A stretch of 64,000 nt of DNA from Myoxocephalus aenaeus (lineage: Eukaryota; Chordata; Actinopteri; Perciformes; Cottidae), in the NCBI GenBank assembly GCA_038501785.1, contig JBAMJR010000097.1, positions 4,279,001 to 4,343,000 on the forward strand, written 5' to 3'. Position 1 is the first letter of the stretch. The number at the start of each line of letters is the position of its first letter. The notes below the pieces were generated by a model, which ran no database searches, was not told the origin of the DNA, and saw only the letters and a program-made list of their open reading frames with translations. The position numbers and the translations under genes are program-made. This document shows, in pieces, positions 45,101 to 58,700 of the stretch.

Positions 45101-48100
45101 CCATAGCTGTTTATACAGCGGCCCTTCCCTTCACACGGGTCCTCGTCACATTCATTCACATCTGCAATGGGAGACAGGGAAATAAATTAAAGGCAGAAGA
45201 CAGAGAAGGTGAGAACCAGAGATCAAATGGGACATCGCCTTTCAGTTCCATTTCACCAGCAGAGGCTGTACACTTTCCAAGCACTGACTATGGACCTCTT
45301 CTACTGCGCAGGCATTCCTCAGTGATGGACCTGAGCCCAGCCGAGTAGAGCAGAGGCTGCAGCCAAGGCCTTGACCGTGAGGTAGGGGATCACAGCACCG
45401 TGGCAGCTCTTTGGACGGCGTGTACGCTGTTGTCAGGCATCACGGAACGGGTCAACATAAACAAACTGATCTCTTTCATTTTGGCTCGCTTCATTTCTCA
45501 AGGCTTCTGTGCTGTGTAATGTTAGGTGTTGAGGACTTGCTCGCACAGAGAGAATGATGGACAGAGCCGTTGGGGCCTCTGGTGTCAGCAAGCATGTGTG
45601 TTTGTGGGCCCCTTCTTCCTTTTGTGTGTCCCACCGTTACCCCTGTCTATCTCCCTCTACCTCTCCCTTTCTCCTATTGTTGCTTACCGACGCAGTTGGT
45701 CTGCAGTGCACTGAGCTTGAACCCCGGCTCGCAGTGGCAGGTGTAGCCGGTCTGCACAGGAATACATTTACCAGGGCCACATATGGCGGGGGCGTTGGCA
45801 CACTTGTCAATATCTACAAAAAGTCACAGAGATGTGCACGGTCATAACTCAGAAGGCAGACAAGAATATTTTTGACCGAGGGTTACGTAACATTACAGGC
45901 ACTGTTAAAAAGAAGAAAAAAAAGAAAAGTGCATTCCACTAACACATGTTGTTTTCCATGGGAGCCAGTCTTGCTGTTTTATAGGTGAGATCTTGGATGA
46001 GGGGACAGGTTTTACAGCACTGTAGTGATCTAACAGGTGGTATGGAGCTCTCACAAAGGGGTCGACGAGAAGCAGGTCATGCACAATAGAGCCTGACATT
46101 GGTGTTTTATTTTTATTTTTCTGTCCAAATGGATTGTGGTAAAATAGACAGGGAACTGGGCCCCTGTGTTCTATGGAGGAAGGGAAACCTCACTAAAGTA
46201 TGTCTTTCTCTAAAGGATTACTATAAATTCTCCTCTTCCTCTCACTGTCTCTGTCACCCCAATACACACTTTAACCTTGCCGTCCGCTCCCCCTTCTATT
46301 TTTCATAAATCTGGCCCGTGTCAGCTTCGGAGAGCTTCCCTTTCCAAGAGGAACACTCTTGTTCTCTCACCCTCTCACCCTCTGTGCAGCACGTCATCTC
46401 CAAGCCAAATTGGCTCTGAGAAAAGGGGTCAAATAAAATCATAAAACAAGCTCTCCTCGGTTTAACTCTGGGTAAGCCTGAACAAATGTCTTACGAGATG
46501 TGCCGCTGTCTGCCAGCATTTGACTGAAAGCGTAACAAATGAGGAGTTCAGCTCTGTGCTGCACTTGTGCTTGGTCTTTCTACCCACCTGTCAATTTGAC
46601 ATTGACATTGTGCTTTTATATTGAGTGCTTTAAGAAAGCTCATGTGTTCAATACGTGTATTCTAAAGTAAGTGTTACTTGCAGCTGAGTCTGTGTGGGTT
46701 GTGTCCTCTGAATTTGGCCTCAGGTTGATGATGGAGGAGTCTGGAGACGCCTCTGTGCAGACGGATTGAGACCGGGTGAGTGCACACACAGTGAACCGCT
46801 AACACTGTGACACATAGTAAATTCTTATTGTTTACAAGCTAAACGAGACACTCCCTGGTTTTCCCAACCACTACTGCCTCAGCTGTCACTCACTGGGAAG
46901 CTATATAAAAATGATCTACGCTTTCCCCCAGGCTAAAAACAGTACAAGGACCAAAATAAATCAAGTAGACTCATTGAATGTAGTCAACCTTCAGACTTGA
47001 ACGTCAAATGTTTTCGCTGGCGTGAGGGCAGTCCAGAATTGAGAATGCCACCGGAGTGAGAAATTTATAGAAAACACATCACATGTCTGTGCCTGACTGA
47101 AAATTGGCCTTTGAGCTTAGAGGGAGCTCAAAAGAGAGGCTTTGAACAACAGCAATGCGGCACCTGTTGACAGTGATCAGGTAGTGTTTTATGATCTGTA
47201 TGATTAAAGCCAAGAGACAAATACCTGGATATTTCAGTGGTGAGTCAGTCACAACAGCTGGCTAGAAAACAAGCAAATATTACATGTCAAAGATATTCAT
47301 GTTCATACAGTTTGTCTGCTTTTGTCGCCGTATTCTGTGTTAATTAGGTGTATATATCAACCAAAATGTGGTCTGAATAAGTTATATAATCATAACAAAC
47401 CCCCCCAGCTGAGATAGCTAGAACATATCGTTCGAAGATAAACATTTCAAAAATATATGCCAAGAGGTTGACAGGGAGGGAGAACTTACCGGGCTCAGAA
47501 TTTCCACATCTGCAACGAGAAGAGGAAAAGTTTATCAGTAGCAAAAAGTTGACATTCTGTTCGCATTAACGAGTATGATTATGGTTACACTCAACATACA
47601 CAACAGCCCATGTTCTCTTTAGACACTTCACTCGCAGCTTTGGAGGTCTTTATTTCTAATAAAACAACGATTATGGCACATTTATCCTTTAAGCCAGACT
47701 GGGAAAGTAGACTCACAAAAGTAGAGCATGGAAAAATGCAATGAGAGACAAGGAAAAAGATATCTCGGATAATGAAGACAAACATCCATAAATATTTACA
47801 GAATTGTCTCCTCGTATAAATCAAAATGTTGTAGCTTTGCCATTAAAGTATTTCAGGAGCATTAAATCAGGAAGATACATCTACAGGAAATCCAGAGGAT
47901 TTAGATGTATGTCCAATGTGGATTACTTGTGTGCATTGCTGGGATGCTCAAATGGGTTTCACTTTGATGGATGGGGTACTTAGATACTAATCCAAATATG
48001 TTGAACATTGGATCAAGCATTCATTTATATATGGAGATAAAAACATCCTGTTGATGTTTGAACCCTCACAAAAAAACCCTGATCTATTCAAATCCTGTAG

Positions 48101-51100
48101 TGTAGAAAATTAAATCAGATTGTGTTTTACCCAGCTTCCCTGCATTGTATAATCCACGTGTTGTGGTAAAAGTGAATACTATGTTTGGATAACTCCAAGG
48201 CCTAAGTGCATACTGTAACCTTACAGTCAGCTTGGCAGAGATGTATTGTCCCAATTGTTATTCTCACCTTCCGGCTGCATAGGTGTCTCTCTGGCTGTGT
48301 GAGTGGGATGGAGAGGCTGCTGTGGAGTCAGAGGGTACCGGGGTGCTTGTGGTGTCTCTGGGTACTCAGGGTATCGGGGTACTTGTGGCGGCTGGGGCAG
48401 CCAGGGCAGAGAGGATGGAGGCTGTGGGAAAGTGGGGCTTTGCTCCTCCCGTGACACTCCTGTGCTCTGCAGATCCTCTTCCTCCAGCTGTCTCACAGAA
48501 ATCTGTACATCAGAGCGCGAGTAGGTGTATCCATGACCAGCTGGGCAGATCTCCTTGAAATGGTCTGCAGGGTAGGAAACACATAGCAGCAAACAATAGG
48601 CCAGAGTGTAATTGTGCCTCATATTTCTGTCTGATATTCAGAGAATAACTATAAGCCATCTGTGTAATATTGTTATGTTGAGCATGCTGTGCTGTGAACA
48701 AGGGGGGGGGGGGGTCGGGTTTCGCTCGAGCCGCAGAACTAGCTAGCTGGCAGGCCAGTGACAGCTGTCACAGAGGGCTACCAGCAAGGGGATTTGGAAA
48801 GTTTGGGGGATATCTGCACATTCAAACAGACGCAGTCATGCCAGAGGGTAATGCTTCCAGTGGGGGAAGTAGAGGATCGTGTAATACTGACTGACCTTTG
48901 AACTCTTTGGTGTAAAGGCGTGTGAGTGAGAGGCTAATGGAGGATCGGCAGTCTACATAAAAGAACGGAGACTGCACCTCTTTGTGTCGGAGCCCAACAA
49001 ACCTCAGCAATGGTGAATCCATTACAAGTGAGAAGCACTGTGTCCCCTACCTGACCTGAAACCACCAACTCTACGCCAAAAGAGTCTGGAATAAAGATAT
49101 GAGCAATGACAGATATGTGGTCGCTGTAAATGCAGGAAATGTTGGTATGATAGGCTACTGAATGATGAATTTAAAGGGGAGGGAAATGGGGCGACATATG
49201 ATCAAGAGCCACATCAGAACGACTGCAGTAAATATGGAATTATAGTCAACCGGCTCCTGTTACCAAGTCACAAGTAATGGGCCTGGCTGCTTGGTTCAGA
49301 ACATGGCTCTAACAGCTTGTCAGGCCATACAAAGCCAGCATCCGAAATAATCAGAGGCTGTGTGTCTGTGTACTGTGTCAGTCCTGGCTGAGCAGCACCA
49401 TGGAGGTCTGTGTATGTGATATCTGATCTATGACGATCCCAATGAATCACTGGCCAGTACAGACACTTCATACAACCAGCCTGTTTCTCTCAGAGACTTT
49501 GAAGATTAGGCCGGTAAGGGAAAAAAAAGATGACAAATACTTCCCATGTTTCACTTGGCCGAGCTGTTTATTTCTGCTGTGAAGCTTTGCGGTCTATTAG
49601 AAGGGTTTCTCTCTGAGGGTTGGAGTGATAATACAAGACGGACTCCCACTATTATGCAGCCTCCAAAATATGAAAACTGTAATGTTTTTGGTCCTTTTCC
49701 ACTCAAAGCACATTTGGTTATTTTGAACTGCTGTACAAGTCTGTCAAAGAGCAGAATGGTGACTGAGTGGTAAATATCCGTGGCCTGGGCTTTCACTACC
49801 ATTGCAAGCTCTTGCATTAGATTACATGTGACATTCTATATCTGCAAAAGCGATCAACCCCGTAAAGAAGAGTAAAACAAGAAATGGAAGATTTAGCGTG
49901 CGGATGGACGAGGAAATACGTCTCGTATATAAACAGTGTAGTGTGTAGATGAATTTGGCACAAATGCGGCAGCAGGGTGACTTTTGGAGGCTGTACCTGA
50001 TCCATGCAAAGGACAGCGATCACACCCAGGGCCCCAGGCTTTTCCCACTCGGCTGCAGCAGCAGATCTGCTTGGTGATGTGTTGAGCAAGCGGCAGAGAG
50101 CATGTGCCTGATGACACCGATCGGTAGCAGAATGCCCTCTGGTCTGACACAGCCTTGTCCGCTAGGGAGAGAAGCGATGGGTCCTCCTTATTCCAATGCA
50201 ATACATGAGACAATGACCACAGCCTTAATTGGATAGTGATACTTACAGACACAATGGCTCCTGTCAGCATCCAACAAGAAGCCTGGTTTACACGTGCACC
50301 TGTAGCTTCCTTTGGTGTTGAGACATTCAGCATTCTTGCAGAGCCCCTGCAACAGGCACTCGTTGATGTCTGTGAAAGATGGAGGACGTCAGTCACGGAG
50401 TATCTGTTCCATTCTCATTATGGAAATATCATGAAGTCATGTTTTTCCTCTGACAAGCAGTGTTTTTATTTATTTTACTCTCAATAAACAATCCATAATA
50501 TAACAGATTTGTTGTTCTGCATTTCTCATTGAGTACACAGAGGCAGAGCCTTCATGCTCGCAGACCAGCAGAGATGATGTAAGGCTTTCAGAGATGATGT
50601 AAAGCATTTACACCTTAAAAGGTGACACAATATTGCAATAGATCATGTCTTCAAAACCGCCCGCTGCTGGGAGGTGATGACATATGGTCACTTTCAGGTT
50701 TCACAATTGTATGAAAGCAAGGAGGAGTGATGACATGAGGGAAGCATATAATAAGTTTGACCAGTGTAAAGCAGAATGCACTCAATCATGAACCCGTCTA
50801 AGCTATTATAAACTCTCAGGGTTGTGGCACCCTTGACTTTGAAATCTGGACAGTCACATGGAGGAAATGGAAGAATGTTTAAGATTATTATCTTCCTCAT
50901 CATCTTTCCATCGCAGTGTCCAATAAGGTCACAGCATCCCTCGCTTACATCAATTTTTCCCCTCTCTGACTCCTGAACCGTGTGCTGGAGCGATGCAGTG
51001 ACCAGAGGAGCTTTCTTATTGCTCCAACAGCGCAGGAGTCACTAAGCCAAATGGAGGCAAGCAAGCCAGTTAATGTGCCAGGAGCATAGGGGGACATATT

Positions 51101-54100
51101 TCAGGCGCTTAGTCATGCGATTGCGAGCACACTGGGACCAGGAAAAGTTTGTTGTTCTACCGTGTTAAACAAAGAGCACATCATTAGGTCTTTTCCCATT
51201 GCTTTGACGACTGGAACCCGACAGCCTGCCACCACAGATTTTCCCAATTCTAATCAATCTGCTCTTTTCTTGTTTTGCTACTTGCTGGAAAACATGAGTT
51301 TATAACGGAGTGAAACTGATAAATGATGTGGACTGAAGCAAATCCAGAGAAAGTTATTTTTGTTGTTTCTTCTTCTCTATCTCGGTTGCCCTTTGTTTTC
51401 CCATTCCTATTCTTTTCTATCTCTCTTGAGAGGAGCTGGTTCTAAAGCTGAGGCTGGCCTTATTATGCCAAAGCCGCCAGCCTCTATGTTATGACAACGT
51501 AAAACAAGCCTGTGTCTCTGTTAGCAAAAGCGACCTGTTTGGATGAGCGAGGATGAGGCACAGACTGTGAAGACAATGAAGCAGACCACCGATGCCATGC
51601 CAGCCTGTGCTGAAAGACACACTCTCCAGAGCTCGGAACAACAACACTCTTGTACAGGTACTGTGGGAGCTGGGTTTAGTTTAAGCAGCATGCTATCTGG
51701 TCAGAGTTCAGGTCAGCATTGGGCTCAGCCTTAATCACATGGGGTCTTTAATCCATGGTTCGGTTGGGTACCAGATTAGTGCTATTGTTACAGTCTGCTG
51801 GTGGGTTGATTGGGATTGAAACTGACTTCCATGACAACCTGTCATGATCAGCACTAATCTCAACATCTATTTTGAATCTATGCTTGGTTGCTCTTGTTGA
51901 CAATGTTGTTTTTATTGTCCAATGATATATTTTGGATGACTTCAACTGCATCTAAGTGTCAGCCAGTTTGCTGCGACCTTGCTTGACCTTAGCCACTCTT
52001 AACTTCTGGAAAAATCAATACTCACATAAACACAGGCAGACATTGTAAAGGAAATTGGCAGCATTACCCTCTTTAATATGTATTGGCTGTTATGGCTAAA
52101 GGGAGTACCTAGTGACTACTTTGGAAGTCTCAAACCAGACATTACTTATGGGGCCAGAAAGGCATCCGTTCAGCATGCGAATAGAAAATACAGCCAAAGC
52201 AGCCATTTTTGAGAAAAGCACATTTTCACAAGCAAATTCCTGCTGTATAACCTAATATATATTGAGGTCTCAACCAGTTGCAGTATTCAATACAATAAAT
52301 GTCAAATGTCAGTGTTTTCAAATTGTTATTAACTCTTATTAAGTTGATTCAAAATGTCAGGAGAGACTACGTAAGACTTCCATCCTCTCTTGTGGCCTAT
52401 GAGTAATATAACCTGCTCCGAGCACCGGTCTACCCTGCACAACAGAGACTACATCTATGTGTGCCATTCATATAACAAGCACAGTTACAAATGGACAATT
52501 CAGATGACCTAGTTTCTGAGAAGCAGCTTCTGAAGATAAGGAATCGTCTGAAGTCAGAGAGCATTGCGCGGCTCTGATGGGGCATCTTATCGTAGCGTGA
52601 ACGTCACTGAAGGGTCGGGGGCATGCAAGCAGTAAATCGTGCCAATTACCGAATATGAGACACGCTCTGCTCTATTCCAATAAAATATAGTACAAAGAGC
52701 CCAGACTAGGCGACCCAGTTTGGCAAGCTGGACGCCATCCTGATAATAATGAAAAATATGTTTTTTTTCTTCTTGGCAGTTGCTGCGAAACCTGAAATTA
52801 GAAATAATTTGGGGGAAGGGAGCAGCAGCTGAACGGGACAGAGACTTTAAAGCACTCCAGTAAATATTGTGGGTAACTGTCAGCTTTGCTTTTTTGGAAC
52901 TCAAGAAATGAGCAACTGAAAGGGAGGAACATCTTGAAACAATCACAAAAGACAAGCATGAATAATAGTAAGATACATTTCCACATGTTTTGTTGACACA
53001 CTATTGGAAAATAAGTGATCCACGTCTTTATTTTCATTAAAATATGTTTCCCAGCTCAGTCTTTACCTGAAAACACCAATGGGCCAACAGTATTGCACTG
53101 TATCAGAATACATGGTGAACCTGCTGAACCAGTGGATGAGGCATGAAATAGATGGAGTCAAAGCTGTCCACTGGACCCAAGCATTGTCCTTTGGATCATG
53201 ACACCATTAATCAAGTCATTGACACAGCTCAGGTAGAAGCTGCATTTGGTTATTGGAAGTATCAGCGTCAATTGCAGTGTTCAGAGATTAATCGAGATTA
53301 AGCGGTGCATTTTTTCCTGTCTTTCATCCGTGGTTTATTTGTTTATGTCAACCTAATTCCAGTGCTGTATACTAATACCAGCAACAAATCTAAATAGTCT
53401 GAGTAGTGTTGTGTAGGGTGACCAGACGTCCTCTTTTTCCCGGACATGTCCTCTTTTCGAGACCTAAAAAATGCGTCCGGCAGGGATTCCAAAAACGTCC
53501 GGGATTTTGCCTCGTTGGATATTTGTGTTTCTCTTTCACAAACTAGTTATTACGCCCTTACAAGTTTTGGAAATGGTATCTCCCTTACGATTTACGTTCC
53601 ACCTTCTTGCGCGAGCTCTGACTGTAGAGAGAACTGTCATTGGTCGACCGATCTCAGTGTTGCCAGATGCACGATAATTATCCTCCAAATACGACCATTT
53701 TGAGCCTTTGGTACGATACTTCGCCATTTCCAATCTGGCAACACTGAGCACCTTGCCACCTCCACTAGTTGCATTGTTTACAACAGCACATGACATCTGC
53801 AGCCATGCCGAAACGTAAATGTAAGTTCACGTATATTCATATACGACGAAGTGTCCTCTTTTTCACAAACTCAAATCTGGTCACCCTAGTGTTGTGGGAC
53901 ATTGTCTACAGAGTTGACACTGTGTATGGCTTCAGGGTCTACCAGCCAGCTGCCAACTAGACACCTCTGGGATGCTGCAATAGAGGAAAATCCAGTGTAT
54001 ACAGTTGTACATAGAGATGGCTGGGTGAGCTAGCAGTTAAACAGGTTTTCGTCTGCTGTCATAAATAGGGAGGCTGAGCCACAAACAGGCCTTCAACTAA

Positions 54101-55664
54101 AGCTTCCAAATACTCAGAGAGCTACATTTAGCATAATCACAGCCTGCTGTACCATTCTCAACTGAGCACCCTAAAGACCAATTAAAACAGCAGCCGCAGG
54201 TGCTCATTGGCTGCTGAACTCTGACCCTGGACCAAGGCTAATTGTAGTCTTGACCTGGTTCCCATAGGGGCCAGACGTACAGCAACAATACTTTTATAGG
54301 GGTCCACAGGGGTCCATGTATGCATGGAAACATGGAAACACATGGGCAGTAAGTTTTTTATCAGATCCATGTCATTATATTTAATATGAGCTACATTTTT
54401 GTTCTTGGTAAGCTACCTATTAAAATATGTGGTGGGTTAAATCATAAGATAACGTTCAGAACATATTGAACTTCATACACATTCATCAACTCATTTTAAA
54501 GCTTACCTTGACAGTGAGTGAGATTCATCCGTTTAAAACCTTTGGGACATTCCACTTGTCCATTTGCAATCACTGCATATGCTGCAAACAGAAAGAGAAA
54601 GCACAGCTTTAGATGAAGCAAAACGATCTGTGAGCGCCGGGCCTTTCTGTCACAACGCATTGGGTCCATCGCGCAGGGAGAAGAGGAGCCTGGCTTTAGG
54701 AGGGGACCATATAACTTACAGATGTGAGCATCTTGGCAAGAGGAAAAATGAGGGGACCCACAGCTGGGCCCCGTGGGACTCCAGAGTGAGTGTATGGAAA
54801 TGGGACTCGTCAACCACGTTTATAAGACAGCACTGCCATCCAGCAGAATGGGGGGATAACACTTGACGTCATCTATAATCATATTACCTATAACTCTCCT
54901 CAACCCCAAGGGACACGTGAAGGAAGTGCTTACATCATAAATATGTTGAGGAAGCCTACGTGACAGACCTGACCTTCATCATCAACTGAAGTGCGAATCT
55001 ACTTAAACAAGAGACTAATGCTTTACTGTGCACACTAGGAAGGATGATTAATGTACGGCTCACAGGGGATTGGCCCAAGACTTCTTCTTGCTTGTTTTCC
55101 CCAAAGCAATGGAAGTTATATGCTGTGTGTTTCAGGTGTATACATTAGAGGTTCACAGAAGTGCTGCAGTAAATAACCCAGTGTGGCCATAGTGACAGAA
55201 GTCTGAAAACATTATGTCAATACTCATTCGGCACGCAGTCAAGCACCCGCGTGCTATGTTAATGTACAGAGAGGTCGATGTGACGATCACGTGGGCAAGA
55301 AAAAAGTCTGTTTTTGTTTGAGTGTTTGACAGAGACAGGGTGATTATTAGTAGCAGATCTTTCCATGACATAAACTGAGATGAAGAATGCTTCATATCAT
55401 CTTGAAAGGAGATGACCCAACCTCTGATTTTGCAGGGTAAAATATGTGTTTGGGTGAGGAAAGCTTTAAGAATAATGGCATGCTTATTAGCATGACGGAA
55501 CTGTTTCTTACTGTTACACCCTAATCAGATTACAGTCATAAATCAGACATGTTAAAGCAATGATGGTCATACTGTGATTTAAATTGCTTCCTAATCCTGA
55601 TAGCCATGATTCGCTTTAGCACAGAAACACAACGGGAAATGTTGTTTCTGCCAAGATTTCAATA

Positions 55665-55753
<89 letters not shown>

Positions 55754-58700
55754 TAGATAGATAGATAGATAGATATACTAGTGCTGGGCAAAGATGAAAA
55801 AATCTAATCGATTAATCGCATTATGCGCAAAATTCAATAATGAATTAAAAACTAGTGTATTGCACGCTTTTATTTTAAATTAATGTTATCAGAACAATAT
55901 AACAGGCACCTCTCGGAGCAACAGCAAGTTATATACAGTATATAAATCTGTTTTCTTTTACCAGAAGAAACATTTGTCTTTTATCAGGGAACAACATAAA
56001 CAGTCTGTTCAGTAGTAAGGGTCCCTGTTAGAGGGACAAGCGACTCCTTCTTTTGTGTTTCTAATTCAGCAGCACTTGCTGGACTGTGTTTGAAGCGGCC
56101 ACAACTTGTCTGCATTTGGCCAGGACATTGTCAAACGCACTGTTCTGACAGAGACACTGTGACAGAGCGCTGGAGAGTGCACGCGGGACGTGTTCGAACG
56201 GCAGAAGTCTCGCAGCAGCATCATATTTCTTGCACTATCCGTGCTAAGTGTGCTGACTTTATTGGAAACGTTCCACTGCTGTGCAACATGAATAAAATGT
56301 TCCGCGCATGTTTCTGCAAAATGTCTGTCTTCTGTTTTCATGACAGTCAAAGCATTTGAAGCAGCACCCACAGTTCATCAATATATACAAACTGTAACTT
56401 TGAGATTAGTGAGAGCAACAGTTGATGCATGTTGTAACGTAGTCCTCTCCGTTTCATACAACTTGTGTATTCTCCTTACGACGGTGCGTCTTGAGGGAGG
56501 CTCATATGTGGCGTCATTCAGTGTTAAGCCCCTCCCAATGGTCAAAAAATAATAATGCTATTAACGCATGATACAAGTAATGGATTGCTACGTTAACGTA
56601 TTTATAACGCGTTAACGTGCCCAGCCCTAATATATACATATACAGTATATATAAAATGTTGGATGCCAGAAATCATGGCATCCAACATTTCCCACTCACA
56701 GAAAACCGGAACAATCTTTGATCCATGGCCAGAAAAAAAACGATTTTACCAAAGTATCGCACTGCTTTGAACTTGCTGCCCCAGCGACGAAGGGTTGAAA
56801 ACAGAGGTTACGCATGCAAGAAACTACAGTCACAGCTCTGCAAGCAAAGACAACACATCTCTTCCCCTGGGAGAGCGCGCTTGGAAAGTTGCTCTGTTTG
56901 TGACCAAAGCTTCAGAAAACCATGGCGTTGAGATGTGTGACTGAAAGGGATGTAAATGTAAATGACTATCTGGATGCTGAAGTGCGGGCAAGCAGAACCA
57001 GACAAGATCAAATCAGCTACCTACGACAACAGTCATAAGCAAACACATACAATGAATCTAAATTTTCAAATCAAATCAAAATCAAATCTGCGTTCAGAAG
57101 CTCAGTAATTCATTATCGATCTTGGTTAATGGAAAGAATTAGGTACCATATGGTAGAAACTTTCAATATGTACAGGATACCAATTTAGCAATCTTGTAAA
57201 TGTCTACCGTCAAAACAAAACCCAGCAATCAGTCATGAGTTTGTGTCATTTTCCCAGGAGTGACTGGAATGTGTGCCACATGGAAGCTTTGGGAACACGA
57301 TCCTGGAAGCTGAGTTATGTTTTTGTCCTGCTGTGACCCATTGGACCAGGCAGGTTCAATGTACCTGAGGGTTGACAAAGCAGAAGTGGGTCAGTATGAA
57401 GGGGGCAACGGGAAAAGGGGGAACTGTGTCAAAGTGACGCCCCTGTTCCTGTCGGCCCACCTCCTCATCTTCCTCCGCACCCTCCTAATCCTCCTTTCAA
57501 AGTTTCTGAGTAATGAGCTGTTGTGGTAGGGCGGTGTGCACGCCCTCCTGCAGCGATGGGATCAGGGAAAGTCTGGCTTGAGTGACAGCAGGGCGCACAT
57601 GCCAAGGGAAGCCCAGTAGGGGAGGTCCGGGTGTCTCAATAAAGCTTATTAGCAGGGAGGTGAGGACCTCTGCAGTCAGTAACAACATGAATCTGAGAAA
57701 CAGCGCATTTCAAAACCTGTCTTAATATGGCGTGAGAGAAAAGATTGAGATGTTGTAAATGTCTTGAGCAGCCTAATTATGTAAGCACCGCACAGACATT
57801 AAACATTATGTGATGTAAAGTTGGCATGTTTCCACATGTGCCAGACACATTTACAGTGTATGTTCATAAAACTTTATTTGCACATAGGATCTATTTCGGT
57901 AGATTGCGCTCAACATTTTTCTCATTTGCCTCCTGGATCTGAAAATGCTTGTTATCAGAGCTCAGTTCAGTAGATCTTTATTGTTCCCTCGGGGCAATTT
58001 GTTTGCAGTCAGGGTTAAGAACCAGATGTTGAAATTCAGCATACAGAGATTGACAACAGCCTTCTATACGTACAGCACAAACTGGCGTTTATTATAAGAT
58101 GCAGAGAGTCTTGGCCGTTCCATTTATTAATTAATTTAGCAATATTAGAGCAAGTTTTGATAAATCATTGTGTCTGATCTTAGATTACTGTACCAGCAAA
58201 TCAGAACCATGTCTTCTGAACATTCACCTCAAGAAAAGATGGTGATCAGCAGAGCAAAAAATCCATGACAACTTGGCACTGCAAGTTTTGTGAAGTACAA
58301 AAAGCTAAGAATTACGGTATACTGAAGAGGATTTAATTACGTGTCTGTTCTCATGCTTGTTTCTACAGTCACTTGTGTAGAAAAGTGGCATTACACAGGC
58401 AGTGGCTTGCAAGAGTGAGCTCAAGCTGCGCATCATTAGTGTCACCCTGGGTTACAAAGACTCTAGACCCAGACTGCTCTGTATCAACGGAGGGTACAGA
58501 CAGAAGCTTCCAATTGTTGTATATCCGTTTAGCCCAGTTTTACAAAAGACGTCGTCACCCCTTACTAATTTATTGTCTGTCTCCATTCAATGGTATTGTG
58601 CATTCCACTGGCAAATGTTCAATAATATTTGCTCAAATTTCCTGACCTGAAAGTGTAATTCAAATTCCTTGGAGCTTTTGGATAGACGGTGCTGTCCTAA

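Larger units (their letters stand above)
45814..48267 (-). other. LTBP2 linker introns, 2.5 kb
   Basis: Unique DNA containing the two tentative linker exons at 46678-46752 and 47490-47509. Nothing else recognised. Confidence 0.6.
50370..54506 (-). other. LTBP2 intron, 4.1 kb
   Basis: Hosts the hAT-type miniature element at 53414-53888. No exon found elsewhere. Confidence 0.7.

Noticed and set aside
53804..53960. MPKRKCKF... frame as a functional gene
   Set aside because: It runs into the element's right terminal repeat after a few dozen residues. It is a truncated transposase start within a miniature element.
56654..56690. Hairpin as a microRNA precursor
   Set aside because: A 15-bp stem is too short for a pre-miRNA, and the flanks do not extend the pairing.
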